This document shows positions 1-13,469 of a stretch of DNA of 64,000 nt, in pieces (the stretch's first letter is position 1; every line of letters starts with the position of its first letter). The translations under genes were made by a program, and so were the position numbers. The notes under the pieces were generated by a model. It had not been told where the DNA came from. It saw only the letters and a program-made list of their open reading frames with translations, and did no database searches. Source of the DNA: Callaeas wilsoni (taxonomy: Eukaryota > Chordata > Aves > Passeriformes > Callaeidae); assembly GCA_013398955.1 (NCBI GenBank), contig VWPU01010350.1, positions 124,001 through 188,000 on the forward strand, given 5' to 3'.

Positions 1-2065
1 ACCTGTATGACCCACAGAAGTTGGTATCTCTGTAACACCTCCAGAAAGAGCTGTAAACATATTTCTTCTACCTTCCCCATGCTACCTCAAAGAGATAAGC
101 TTACCTCAGGCCATCAAATATCTTTCCTTCCCTGTATAACCTATGACCAATTTCAAACCAGCAGCTCAGTGTACTAAAGTGTCAAAAACTTAAAAGCTGC
201 CTGAGAGGAGATCAGGAGAAATCAATGGCAGCTCAAGATCCTGAAGTAGCAGGAGATTTGTTAGATGAAAATGCACAAGTGAAACATATCTGTTGGTGTG
301 AACACCCCATTTCAGGGTCAGATCCTGGACTGTCACGTTTTTCTGCTCACTGTTTCATCTCCTCCTACAGCTAAAAACTTTCATCTAAACTTCCCTCTTA
401 GGGACAGGCCTTATCTGCCAGTCTGCGTAGTCTGAAATGGAATAATTTCCTCCTTTTACTTCTATCCTCACCTTGATGATATTTATAGACTAAGAGCATG
501 TTGCCCCCCAGTTTTTACTCTTCCAGACTCCATAAACCTAACTTCCTTACTCTCTCACCTTTATGTCTTATGATCTTCTAGTTCTTGTATTGGTTTAGTT
601 TCCTAATTTGTATTTCCCTACATTTCTTCTGTTCATTCACAACATCTGTTTTTTTCATTCTTTAACCCAGTTTGTTACAAGTATTTATTATTATGCTCCT
701 CCTCTTTAGAAATTAGGAAATAGCTGATGACAAACTCTTCAGAGATGTCTGTAATGACACAAGAGGACAACATCATTTATTGTGTGTGAAGCAGAACTCT
801 TCAAAGCCCCAATTTTTAATTTGGTCATCTATAATGAAGTTCTCAGTTGTGAAGTCTCCTGAAATCTCTGTTCTGAGAGCAGCTTCCACAGCTCCTTTAC
901 AGTTCTTGTGCCTGTATTTGTGTCACGAAATTTTACAAAAAGGTAGATAAATACAAGTTATTAGCATCTTTGCAAAGGTTGTCAGATACAAATATTTCAT
1001 CTATATTACACAGAAAACTGCAACCATTATCTAATAGTCTCTTCCAGCTTTAAATTCAGTGAAAGGTATCAAATCCCTTGCAAGAAAACTCCCATAGTGA
1101 ATTTAGCAGTTTAGATATAATTTTTAAGCTTCAAAGGTTGTGATAGAAAAGGTTGGTCTTCCTCTTGCTTGTTTAATGGTGTGTGAGAAGTTGATGAATT
1201 CTTGTAGTGAACCAGTTGATGATGCCACTTTGAAGTCTTAAACATTTAGCTCATACAGTAATACTCCATTTTTATAATGTTGTTTACCCTTGTCCAAAAT
1301 CTTACTGTCAGACCAAGACAAATTGACTTCATACAAAAATTGGGAGGTTTTTCCAAACAAATAAATAAAGAAAACCTTAATTAAAAGAAGTTGATATTGG
1401 GCAAGTGTGTGATAAGCATTACTTCGAAAAGCTTTCATTTAAAAAATATTCTTCAGAAAGTTCATAAATTTGAAACAGGAATTCTCTAAATTCTTTTTTA
1501 TGAGATACATTTGGATCACAACCTGAGATTAAAAATGTGTGAATTAGACTGCAATTTCATGTTTCTTTTGTTTTCTCTGACATCTGACTGGCTGTGAACA
1601 ACCTGAGTGTTTACATTAAAAGATTGTCTCCCTGCTGGTAAAGATGATTGCTTAATGATAAATGCTGAGATCTAAAATACGTGAAGTACCACCTCACAAG
1701 GGTAATGCAAAAATGCCATCAGAAATGTCCTGCCCTACGTGAGGAGCAGTCCAGCAGGTTCCACTCATAAAATCAATTCTAATACCCATAAAATCCATTT
1801 CCAGACTTTGCCTGTGCATCAGCAGATTCAGATGAAGTGAATTTTAAAGCATAATGCAGAGACTGTAGTGAATAGGGGAAAAAGCAGTGAATGGCAGAGT
1901 TGGCTTCTTCATGTCAGGAATCTTTTAGAGATGTCTGTGTCCTTTTACCTGTGACCTTCACAAATCTGGGCGTTAATTTATTAGAGCCAGGAAGCACTAT
2001 TATCACTATTCGTTCATGTGGATCTGAGACTATTTAACTAGAACGAATAATAGTCAAGAAATTAA
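1..2065. other. Unique A+T-rich noncoding sequence
   Basis: I see no coding exon, RNA gene or recognisable repeat. All frames are broken by frequent stops, and the longest frame (66 codons on the minus strand near 1.24-1.44 kb) has low-complexity hydrophobic content and no family resemblance. Sequence is typical of bird intronic or intergenic DNA. Confidence 0.6.
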
Positions 2066-2283
2066 AATCATAGAGTAACAGAGTCATGAAGTGGTTTGGG
2101 CTGGAAGAGACCTCAAAGCCCATCTCATTCCAATCCTCTGCCATGGACAGGGACACCTTCCACTGGACCAGGTTGCTCCAAGCCCCATCCAACCTGGCCT
2201 TGGACACTTCCAGGGATGGGGCAGCCACAGCTTCTCTGGGCACCCTGTGCCAGGGCCTCCCCTCCCTCACAGGGAAGAATTTC
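2066..2283 (-). mobile_element. CR1 LINE, 3'-end fragment
   Basis: Read on the minus strand this is the 3' end of a CR1 retrotransposon, the main non-LTR element of birds. On the + strand it opens with imperfect copies of the terminal CR1 octamer (tcatagagtaacagagtcat) and then shows the hallmark GGTTTGGGCTGGAAGAGACC and a GGACACTTCCAGGGATGGGG block. It loses similarity after AAGAATTTCTT. It is strongly 5'-truncated and contains only 3' noncoding sequence, with no reverse-transcriptase coding part. The three short open frames here are chance frames in the repeat. Confidence 0.93.
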
Positions 2284-2749
2284 TTTGAAGTAAAGAACTT
2301 CTCTTACAGTCTTTCAAGAAGTGCCTCCAGTCTGCTATATTTGAACAGAAAAATCAGCTCAGGTCATTGCCTGGGAACTCAGTAACATATTTTGTGGTTT
2401 ATCTTGGGCCCCTTTGGCTGTGCAAGGAATACCCAATGTTAGTATTGATGAGAGCAGCACAGCACTGTGGAACAAGGAGTATAAGGCAAACACTGAGTGT
2501 CTGGTTGAATGCAGAACACTGATGATTTGATTAAACCAGTCATTTGTTTATGAGATTTAGTTTTATTTGTATGGTAAATTCTGATAGATGGCCTGTCAGA
2601 TTGATAAGGTTACTTTTCTAACTTTATTTTAGCCATAATGTATTCTATTCTAGGAATTTAGAATATGATTGAGAACTTCAAAGTGTAAACCCCTTGGAAG
2701 ACAGTGAAGGGTGAAAGACATGGAAAGGTGAAAATTGGTTCATGGGTGA
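2284..2749. other. Unique noncoding sequence
   Basis: This 466-bp spacer lies between a CR1 end and a MIR-like relic. I see no coding signal or repeat in it. Confidence 0.5.
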
Positions 2750-2885
2750 AGCCCAGGGTGGGGACTCAGGACACCTGGTGCATTTCTAGTGCTGGCACAC
2801 TTCTTTGTGACTTTCAGGATGACACTTACTTGTCTGTGCAAGTTTCCACTTGCAAATGGAAATAATAATCCTCACATCAGTCAAA
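2750..2885 (+). mobile_element. Ancient MIR/CORE-SINE-like relic
   Basis: The stretch follows the layout of the MIR (CORE-SINE) consensus. GGGACTCAGGACACCTGG is at 2761, then a CTGGCAC block, then TTGTGACTTTCAGGATGACACTTACTTGTCTGTGCAAGTTTCC-like text corresponding to the conserved region (TGTGACCTTGGGCAAGTCAC, then CTGTGCCTCAGTTTCC). It closes with AAATGGAAATAATAATCCTCAC, matching the AAATGGGGATAATAAT tail region. MIR-type SINEs are ancient amniote elements and are normally very diverged in birds. Comparison with the consensus is from memory, so boundaries are approximate. Confidence 0.7.
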
Positions 2886-5800
2886 TCCTTCTTCCTTTCC
2901 CTTCCATATTACAAAAACATCAGAGCAGGATGATATTTCAAGATATGTTTGTGCGTTACTCATCACAGAGAGTCCTTCAAACACTTCTGTGATGTGGGTG
3001 CAAATTAATAAAGACATCCACCTCATCTTTCTGGGAGGGATCTTAATTACAGCATTTTTCAGAAACCTCCGTATTTTTCACTGGTGTGAGTATAATCAGG
3101 CTTTAAGGACAGGAAAAGAGAAAGAAAATAAGAACACTTTAGAAACAGGCATTGAAAACCATGAGTGGTGTTAGAAGAAGGCAGCTTTACTTAGGAAACT
3201 CGAGTGAAGAGAAGCTTTCTGACAAGAAAAGGACTTCAACAGGATACTTTGGTTTCTTTTTCTGTTTTTGGTAGCACTTTTTCTTAAGAGTTTAATTACC
3301 AGGTTGATTAGAAGGAAGGAATTTGTGTTCATAAATGGCACTTCTAAAAATCATCTTTTCCTTCTTGGTCTCTGAATGAAAGATGGTCTCTGATGCCAGC
3401 TTAACTGTGCGTAATTGAATAATAGAGCAAAATATACTACCTGGTAATGGAATCATTATGGTCTGCAGAACTCACATATAAAATCAGCTGAAATGTATTT
3501 CTTCTGCTCAACAAACCAAAGTTTTCATAGATTAGGACTTTGCATCTATAGAGGAATATTTCCATTAATTATGAAAATGGCATATTAATATTCTGTACAG
3601 CAGTGTTACAATCAATGTTCAGGAGTCAGCAATTACGTGCAATTGCTCTTTATCAATGTACAGTCTTCTGTAAGGGACTCTATGTGCTCTATATGAGAGT
3701 TTCTGTCTTAAAAGCAGCTTTCAGTATTCAAATAGAGAAAGTCCCCACTACATCAGATGGGATGCACTTACTGCTGAGAGTTACACACGGGTTTTTTTGC
3801 ATTAAGCAAAGGCAGCAGGTTAGGAAACGGCAGAGCTGCTGATGTGAGGAACACAGGTGCCTCCTTACTCAGAGCATGTACGATACGTCCTGCAGTCTTG
3901 GAATTACTCTGAGGTGATGAGGTAGCAGTGACACAGCCAGAGCAGCCCAGATCTTGGCAAATTCATGAAAGTTGCAGAAAACAGAATCATAGCTTTTTCT
4001 GTATCCATACATTGTGATCTTCATACTCAGCTTAAGGCAGCAAGAGAAAAACATATTCCTTTTTCGAGCTATGCAACACATAACCTACTTTTTCTTTAAA
4101 TGTGTGTGTGCTCATTGACCAGAGGAGACAGTCATGATGATTTCTGTGACATCTATGAAAATCACCAAATCAGAGTCCAAAACTTAGTTTGGATTGATAA
4201 ACTGACTTACATTTTGCCTTATGGTTGATGCTTTCTCATTACCTTGCTGTTTTCTTTCCCTAAATGAGTTTGGTGAGTCAGTATTTTCCCCTGTTTGGAA
4301 CAATGTGATATTGTTAGAGCCCTTGATCTGCTTTGTCTTCAGCCTCTCATTTCTCTGCTTTCTGATTGTCTGGTTTTGTGTGCACTGCTGGATCTTCTCT
4401 CATCATTGTCTGTCTTCAATGTTGTCTTATTCTCTAGATTTCTTCATCTTCCTCTTTCCCCTTCTCATCATCAAACAGTGTCTGTAATGTTATTCAGTTA
4501 ATATCCTGTTCCCCACTGTGCCAGAATTTCCACTTCTTAGGAAAACAATGGCTCTCTTCTGCAGGCAACCATTGGTTTCATGTGCACAAAAGATAAATTC
4601 TGCTTTCAGCACAGTTTCTTCTGCTGCTGTAATATCACATTACATACCAGATTCTACCTGAGTCTGTCCAGTGGTGGGTATGCAATAGAAATTTTTATTT
4701 CATTCTTTAGGGGCATCCCCAGGCAGCTCTGCCAGCTGGAGCAGGACAAGAATAAGAATATGGACTGTCCAGGGAGGGTCCCTCTTCTGCTTTCACATAT
4801 GAGTATGTGCTGTCTCTCTTGCACAGCCATGTTTCTTAGTCAGCAGGTCAGTGAGATGAAGAATCACAGTGTTGTCTCATGGGCAGTAGCAGTTTAGGGA
4901 AAATATGGGTGGGAGAGACAATACTGTGATTCACAATGTGAAGAAAACCAGAAATTAAATACTTTATTTTTTTTTTTGGCTTCGTTCTTCTTGGAAATGC
5001 CTGCTCCAAGATACCTCTGCCTACCAACAGGATTTAGAAAAGAGGCAGCCAGCAGTGAGAGAAGAGATTAAGGGCTAACAAGGGGAGCTGAACATGCACA
5101 AGTCTATGGGGTGCTGAAAGAGTTGGCCAGTGTGACTGCGAGAAAGCTCTCCCTCCTTTATGAAGAAAGCAGCAGTCAGAGAAGAAAAAAATATCGATGT
5201 TGCACTCACTTCACTCAGCCAGCCAAGAAAGAAATGCAAAAGAGAAGGTGTTTGGAAACAGTAAACACAGTTTGCAAGGACAGCTAAGGCTTGGCTATCC
5301 TGATCTCCTTGTGTGACTGTAAATAGGGACAAGGATGTTCATGTCATGTGTATATGCTTGTGTTTTATCACTGTATTTGTAGTCCTGTACAGCTCAGATG
5401 ACTGTGAAGTCGTAGGCTGGAAAATGAGTTGCGCCAAAGTTTTATTTAGATTACTTTTGAAGGCTTGTTTGCTTTGGTGAATTTATTTTGCTTGTTGTTG
5501 CCTTAGACCTGGCTGGAGTTTTGACCTGTATGTTTAGCCTTTGCTAAAACGTTAGTTAAAGTGTACCTGATGGAAATGCTGACCAACAGCTGAGTGGGCT
5601 AAGATAAGAATAGTAATGAAGCAGGAAGAATGGGACAGCAAGAGAATAAAGCAAATTTATTTATGGGATATCAGGTGTTTCTGAGACCACGGGACACATC
5701 TTTGTGAATGTCCCAGAAAAATTACAAATGTAACACCCCTGCAGAATTGTACTGATCAGTGAATATAAGGGAAGTCAGAAATGTCATATTCAGTTTTGTG

Positions 5801-6486
5801 CTGAGGAGTGTCAGCCTCTGTAGAGACGAGTGACTGACTCTTTCCATCTGTCCAAGCACTGCATTGGCTCAGTTTCCTGTGGTCTCCCTGTGGTCCCCCA
5901 TGGACCCAAAGGTACCATGAGAAAATTTAATTTGAAGTGCCCAAGGTAATACAGAGCGTGTTTTGCGGTTGAGCAGCAAAGTTCTTTTCTGTGTGACATC
6001 ACAGCTGCCATGGAGCTTGAGGGCATGGGTCATTCTAGGCATAAAGGTGGCTGAGTAGATTTTGGAGACAACTTGACCTGTTACAGTCTATATCCATACT
6101 CTTCTTGGGACAGAATGTGTAGAAAACCATTTTGTCTGCTGTGTCTAGGTTTAATCCTGAAGAAAACCAGCTGGTTTCCTAAGGAAATTAGGATGTACTC
6201 AGCCAGGTACATCAGGATCAGGAGACCAGAACTCAAGAATGAAATGCAAAATTTCCCCAGTCACAGTGTACACACAGCTCTGAGCATATCTTCTGGAGGA
6301 AAACAGATTTGAACCCTGCCCATTTTTCTATTACAGCTGGAAAATATTGCTAATACAAAACTTTTGGCTCAAGATGATTTCCTGAGATCATCAGATCGCC
6401 AGAACACTTCAGGTAATACAGAATGAGTTCAGAATTTTTTTCTTTGGGCAAAACGCACAATTAAATTCTCTTTAATTTTATCAGAA
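2886..6486. other. Unique noncoding sequence
   Basis: I see only A+T-rich unique sequence. It includes a short T tract near 4.97 kb and several chance frames of 60-105 codons (for example 4.58-4.90 kb) with no recognisable domain. No dispersed repeat was recognised. Confidence 0.5.
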
Positions 6487-6560
6487 AAGTATTCATAGAC
6501 TCAAAGAATGGTTTGTGTTGGAAGGGAGTAGGATATAATTTACCTGCAGGACCCCTTATT
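6487..6560 (-). mobile_element. Probable degraded CR1 3'-end scrap
   Basis: The text attcatagactcaaagaatg followed by GTTTGTGTTGGAAGGGAG matches the start of a minus-strand CR1 3' end (terminal octamers, then GGTTTGGGTTGGAAGGGACC). Similarity fades within about 60 bp, so this is either a very short insertion or an old decayed copy. Chance similarity is less likely but possible because the match is short. Confidence 0.55.
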
Positions 6561-8775
6561 ACAGCGCAGCCAGGTATTCTCAGTTGTGCCACCGAAGTCA
6601 TGCCCTTGTCAAGTCCTCTAAAGGCAGAATGCCACACTGTTGTCATGGCAATGCCCAGAAGCATGGCTGAACGAAGGAATGCAAGCCTGGATGTTCATGC
6701 AAGACTGAGCTCCACTTTGCTGCAGTTTGTTGCTGAGTTAAATCAGTTCCTAATTTAGCAAGGGAAGTGCAGTAGGTGGGGATTCTGCTCTGTGTGTTGC
6801 GAATTTTGGATTGACACTTCTTAGCGTTTCACCCCGACCATGTTTGTATTTAATTGGAATTCCCCACAGGTGTGACTGCAGTCAGCGTAGCCTGTGGGAC
6901 CACACTGAAGTGCAAAATTTAATTATGGCTTAATGTGGCCGTGTTATAAGTTTCTACATCTGTCAGACAACTTGTTTCCTTCCTTACTGCTTCTGCTGTT
7001 TTTAAAGGTTTCTAAATTGTCTTTGCTTTGCTGCAGAATATATTCAGAATTTTTATGTTCCTAACAAAAAAAAAGAGGTAGCATTTAATTGATTGCAGCA
7101 GCACAACTGGCCTATATTGATTCAGTGGCACTTACTATTTATATAATAATTTAAGAGACCTTGCTGTAGCTTATGAAGGAAATATTTATCAGAATCCTTA
7201 ATTAATGGCTGATGAAAATGAGGTGCCCAAGGCTCATAACACTTGTTCATAATGTAAAAAAGAGGCCTCATTTCATTTCTCTTGAACTGGAGTCCCTGCT
7301 CACTGGGATGTACTGCATGTAATCTAATTATTTTAAATCTTGCTTTATAGTGCAGTGTAGGACACTTAAAACTAGAGCCATATGCACTAATAAACATGGG
7401 GCTTTTATCCTCTGTTTATCTGAGTATCATCCCCAGTTGATGACAAGTGTACTTAGAGGAGTTTTCCTTGCACACACGGTGTGTAGCTGGTGGTGTTACT
7501 GTATTGACACACTGTAGTATCAGCACATTACAGTAAGACAGTACAAAGTATCATCTGGTGATAAGGATTTTTCTATTTACTTTTTCATCACAATCCCATC
7601 CAACAGATGTCATATAATCATTAATTTTACACAAGTTTTCCATGTACAAGTCAGGTACTAAACTCATTAAAAAGCAGTCTAGGCTCTTTATTTCATAGTG
7701 TTCTCAGAGGTGGGATTATTTGGATTGATAGGGTGGATTAATTCCATTCTAAAATAAATAAATGAAGTATGTAGCAAGATCATTTCATGGCTGAAGCTTG
7801 ATCCAAATAATTCTATATGATGACTTTGATATTCTAATCACATATATATGGACCTGATCAAGAGCACCATCAGAGAGGGTGATGGTCCATTGAGAGGAAT
7901 CTTATGGTGATACCAAACTGGGTGAATTTCTCTCAGGAAGAGTATATTTTTTTTCCCTGAATTGTAGAAAGAGACTGATAATATAGCTAAAAGAAAATAC
8001 TTCAAGTGGTCAGGGGGGAATACTACTGTGAGTGTCTAGAATGAAAGGGAGACTCTGGAGTAAGGAAATAATATGAAATATTTTCTTACTGTCTTTACAT
8101 GATTTATTGCATCCTAAGGGTCCTGTTAAAACTTTATACAGATCTCATCTCACTTTCACTCTTATTTAGAATTTCCACAGATACATTTCTTTTTTTCCCC
8201 CACAATTTTGTCTGAGGCAGAATTAATAGATTTTGTACATTTTCTGGGATTTCTGGATGTCCTCCCCATCAGACACTGTGATCAGAGTGCGAGAACTCTG
8301 GAAATTGTTGATTTAGCTACTAAAAATGCAGCACAAAAGAAAGAGAGAATCTCCAAACATTCCCTGTCAAAGGTTAGCTGAAGTGAAAGTGCTGTAGGAT
8401 TTTGAACTAACCTTGCACCTTTTCATATGGGAACTGGAAAAAGCAGATCTGTTGTAGGTCCAGGCTAACACACCCTCAGTTTTGCTGCTCCTGCAGAAGG
8501 AAAGCTGAGTTTGTGTCAGAGTAAACGTGTTCCTCCTTTCCTTTCAGCTGTACAGGAGGGGATCACCTCCTCAGTCACCTCCTGCAGCTTAAAAAACTGT
8601 TACCCATACAACCACATTAATAGAGAGATTAATAATACTCTGGGAACTCATGGAAACTGCCTACCCAAACCCTTCCACCATGGGTCTTCCAGAATCCTCT
8701 GCCGTGAGAAAATGCTTGGATATCTGATCAGATGGGCAAGATCTCCATCCACCTTACAATTTCACAAATACTTCC
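6561..8775. other. Unique noncoding sequence
   Basis: No gene or recognised repeat. The part at about 6.8-7.4 kb is dense in TAATTA/ATTTAATTA-type homeodomain-like words and lacks repeat decay, which is the texture of conserved noncoding DNA. I have no alignment to test that. Confidence 0.45.
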
Positions 8776-9051
8776 TTTTCTTTTTTTTTCCCCTAGTTTT
8801 GTTTGTTGGTTTGGTTTGGTTCGTTTTTTTTCCGTGGGGGTTTTTGTTTGTTTTGGGGCTTGGGATTTTGTTTTTTTTGGTTTTTTTTTTTTTTTTTGGT
8901 TTCTTCCCCTTTGTTCTTTAGTAGAGCTATTGGGTTTGATTCTGTCTCACATGTTCAGCTGAAGAGAAGCAGTTTGAATAATAACAATTAAAAAAAACCC
9001 AACAAAAACCAACAAACAAAACCAAAAAACCAACAAACTAACAAACCCCAC
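8776..9051. repeat. T/G-rich tract followed by A/C-rich near-complement
   Basis: From 8776 to about 8917 the + strand is almost only T and G (units such as GTTTGTTGGTTTGG, plus a T run of about 20). From 8988 to 9051 it is almost only A and C (CCAACAAACAAAACC, CCAACAAACTAACAAACC). The second tract is approximately the reverse complement of parts of the first, leaving about 70 bp of ordinary sequence between them. Read-through frames here give only F/G/W/L-rich chance peptides. Confidence 0.8.
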
Positions 9052-12000
9052 CGCTGATATCCCTCAGGGTTTAATCTGCATATTGTTCCCCAAAGTTTGC
9101 ATTCTCAGAGCCCTTTTCACCCTCAGTTTCTGAGTCATTGCTGTTTCTGTTGGGAGTTTTGAGTCACAGTGGCAGCACAGCAGCTGCCTTCCCAGTCACT
9201 GAAAACATTCCTGGCCAAAATGTTCGAGGCAATCACTTTGCTCGCGGGCAGATGATGCATCACAGGCAAACAGTCCCCGTTTTTGTTGGCTTTACCTCCT
9301 GTGGGCTGTTCACAGAGATGAAATACCAAGCAGCAGAGACGTGGAAAGACAAAAGTGTCTTCCTCTGTGTCCCCTCGGGTTTTGTCTGTCAGTAGTTACA
9401 ATAGGTGTGGGCTAACCGAGGCTGCCCCAAGGCTGTGTAAGGTCTGTCTGGTTAAGATTGCATGTTTGCCTTAAGAAGAAGTCTTAACTGAGCTGTGGAA
9501 TATCTTCTTCTACTCACACACTGTGGAATTTAGCCAACAACGGGCTCTTTTTGTGGCCTGGAGCCAATTTCCCAAGTTCCTAAAACTAGCTGCTTCCTGA
9601 AGGGTTATCACAGCTACACTGAGGATGCTTAGTCTGTGCAAAGGGAGCAGAAAGACTCAAATCCCTAATCCTGTGCTAACCCAAGACCAGGTGGCAGGGA
9701 CAACATGGACGTGCTAAACTGCTTTGAAATCTCTGTATTTGCAGCTTTCACCAGATTAAGCAAAGGAACTTAGTGCCAGATACGGTGTCACGTTAATGTG
9801 GCTCACAGATGTCAGATGTTTCAATTTCTTGGTGAAATTGTCTGTTTGAGCACTGGGAGGCCTGGGTATTTCTCTGTCAGAAGTGTATCTTTTGATACTT
9901 TGCATTTCACTTGACAATAGTGTGTGCTCTGCATGCTCGAGGGTTCCTGTGGAAACTTCCTTCTTGCATGATTCGTGACGTTCTGCGGGCACTGTAAGGC
10001 AAGCTTCTTGTCAGAAAAATTTTCTGGTCCAAGTGATACTTCTGACTTTTAACACAGGTCCAATCCAGTCCTGCTCAGAGAGTCTGTTGGATGGAGAAAT
10101 TAATGTGCTTTTTCACTTCCCTGCCCAAAGCTTCTTGGCTGGTGTTTAGAAGGCACTTCTGCCCCATTCCGATTCCTCTCCCATTTTATATGCAATGGTA
10201 GTGCACACAGTACCAGTGCAGCTACTTTTTCAGAAATCTTAATGGTTCTGCAGATCCACTGGAGTCCTCAAGTAACAAGTGAACAGCAATAGAGCAGAAG
10301 TAGGTGGGAATACCTTGGACTACATTTGAAATTAGGATAAATTTTTCAAGAGAAAGCCTTTTGATGATAGTTCCTACTGTGAAAAATGTTGTTCTGTTGG
10401 TAAATTGGCTTGGCTCATTAATAGTTTTGGTATATTAATCGTGTTTTTTATTAAAAACATTACTTTCTCTCATTGTGTCTTTTAGTTAAAATGAGAGTTT
10501 AAATGGGAGCTATATTCAAATTAAAAATGAAAATGTTTAATCATTGGACAAGCGACCAAGGTAAACAGCAAATTCTCTCTATCCTGATAGTATTTATATC
10601 CAGGTTTCATTGTATTCAGGAATACATTTTAGACTCAGTGTTTCCTCATTGAGTTCAAAAGTGGCACGAGGGTGAAGCACGAGTGTTGGCAACGTATAAG
10701 TAATCAAAGTAAATTTTTAAATTCTTTCCTATGGCCTGCATATCCCTGGAGGCACAAGAACTACTGACAGTATTTGTATACTGATTCCAAAAACATTCAT
10801 ACAGAATTCTGTGGTTATAAATTGGTAAATAAAACATTCTGGTCTCCTGTTGGTTTCTTTTGCATAACTCAACTTCATGTTCTGATTCTTCGTCATTCTC
10901 CGCAGAACTTCCTTTTGTAACAAAGTGTTAAAAACTTAGTTCTGATATATATTGTAAATGTATTTTAATATTTATCTTATCACATATCCTTCTTAGTATT
11001 CATCACACATAATGACACATATTCACAGTTCATCATCGTACTTAAGAATGTGATGAATTTGAAGCACTCCGACTGTCCCAAAACAGATGAGAATGAACTT
11101 GAATTTCATGCAGAATCAGGATCATAATCATGTTTACATTAAATGAAGTTATGCTTTCCCCTCTTCTGCTGCATAGGCATTAATCGTCCATGAAATCTTT
11201 CCGTTTCCCTCAGAATATGATTTTGCCTAAGTGTCTTGCATCAATTCATGCTCTCGCTGCTTCCTCATAAATTCAGGGTAATTTCTCTGATCAGTAATAG
11301 CTTCTTTACACAGCTCCTGCCTTCTGTTTAACCAAGATCCATTACGTGTGCAAAGGAGGTGCTTGGCTGACCAATTCCTTTTCATACCGTTTAGAGTCTT
11401 TTTATGTTTTTAAACTTGAGTCCATTCTTATCACTCATCTACATTTAAAAAATTTCACCTGATGTGTGCTATATCATTTCTGTCTGGAAAATATTGCAGC
11501 ACATGCAGTTTGTGTGTATAAAATATAGATCTTTGTGCATATTTTAAATTTTGCCACATATTTGATAATGGAAGGATTATAACCTGTTTTGTAAAAACTC
11601 CTGTAGTCTAAAATGTCATTTTTTTATCGTTCCCATGAGTAGCAGTTTGTTTTGATTGCTTTACTTTACATTTGCATAGTATTTGAGAAGTCAGAATTGA
11701 AATTGAGAATGACTAGTTGATGTCACCAGATTAACCAGCTGCAATTTGGAAATGCTCTTGATGGCAGCGCACATGTGAACATGACCTTTGATGTTTGCTG
11801 TAATATATAGATACATATTTGAAAGCAGCAAGAATTAGAACTATGGTCCTCATTTGGAGAAGCAGTTGAACAGTCTTTCTCTGGACATCTGTCTCTCAAG
11901 TATTAATTCCTACACGTCATCAAGAGAAGCCATTTAGACAAATGCGTAAATTGGACGGAATATTCCTTTTCCCTAAGTGCCATAACTCCAAGTGCCTCCT

Positions 12001-13273
12001 TGATGGAGTTATTTATAGAGAGCTCCCACCACTTCTACTTTTGCGTGAACAGAAGAAAAAATAGAAATTAGTAATCACCCTCTTCAGGATGGGGTTAAGA
12101 GTTTGCACAGAGAACATGATTTCTAACTAAATCTATTTGACTGTAAGTCAGAAGGAACAGAATTTGATGTTATTGCGAAAAAATTACTACAAGCCTTGCT
12201 GCTTTCTGTTTCTCTTAAAAGATGTCCTCATTAATGCCACTGTCACAAAGATACATGGCATACAAATCACAGCTTTGTATCTATATGAAATATTTATATG
12301 CAGAATGTTTTCCTCCCATTTTAATTCGAGGTACTTAGCTAATCATCAATATAGCTGTGCCTCTGTGTAGCACAGTGCCCCTCCCAGCCCCAGGTTTGTG
12401 GAGGTTCGATATTCAAAGGTTGGCTCCAGTCCTGTTCCAGTAGTTGTGATCAGCAGAAGCACCAGTGTGATGGTACAACCCTCAGAACATCCTTGCTACC
12501 GCCTGAGCATTCCCTTCTCTGCCTCCCATTTCCCTCCTGAGGCAGCTCTCAGGAAGCTCATTGTAAAATATTCAGTGCTGTGTCTGAGCAACACAGGATT
12601 TCTTCTGGCCACAATACAAAGACACAGATGTCACCCAGACCAATTCATTCGACCTGATTTCATCTCGGTTCACCTTTCTGCATAACTAAGATAGCGAAAT
12701 TTAACTAATCTATAGGAATGTTAGTTACTGATCATGTGGTATGTGAAAATATGCACAACTATGAAAACCTAGCCATCTTCATGATAAATTAAAAGAGCAA
12801 AAATAATTGTGTAAGGTTTCACCCAAGAAAGAGGAAAAGATGAGAATAGTGATGAGGAACCAAACAACCAACCAAAAAAGAGTGGCCAAAAAATGGCAAT
12901 CACAAATATAATGAGAAAACTTCACCAGGTAAAACCAGTAAGGCCTACAGAGCATTCTGGGGGAAAAAAAGCCTGTATTTGGAGTGACACCATACACACA
13001 TCTGCAATATGAAGTTATAGGGTGTTTAATATCAAGTTTATTGTAACTATTAATATCTTCTTGTCTGGTGTCTATTTTAGAAACAATTAACTGTGTGCAC
13101 GATTTGATGGTCTACCACATTCTCTCCTGTAATTAGTGTGTTGAATCCACTCCACACATTGGGTATAATTTTTATTTGCATTTCATCTTTCAGTTGGAAA
13201 GAGAATTTGGGTGACATTAATTGATGTTTTCAGAGACTCATATATTCCTGTTCCTTTTGAAAATCTTAGGCTC
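9052..13273. other. Unique noncoding sequence
   Basis: A 4.2-kb stretch without recognised repeat or gene. Frames of up to 95 codons occur (12.40-12.69 kb) but have no recognisable motif. A+T-rich throughout, with mild relief near 9.1-9.7 kb. Confidence 0.5.
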
Positions 13274-13301
13274 TAGAGAGATACTTTTAGAGAGATACTT
13301 T
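13274..13301. repeat. Perfect 14-bp tandem duplication
   Basis: The unit TAGAGAGATACTTT occurs twice head to tail (13274-13287 and 13288-13301) with no mismatch. This is a small local slippage-type duplication. Confidence 0.85.
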
Positions 13302-13469
13302 TGAGTTGAAACAATGACAAGCACAAAAAAAGAGTGGAAGGTGGGATTTAAGCTGTTAAGCTGAGTGAATTTTTGCTAGAAATCAAGTTCTTTATTTGGC
13401 AGAAGGTAGCATTGGTTCAAGCAAAGGTGCAGGAGTTCTTAATTCAGCTCATGCTTTTCATACAGATGC

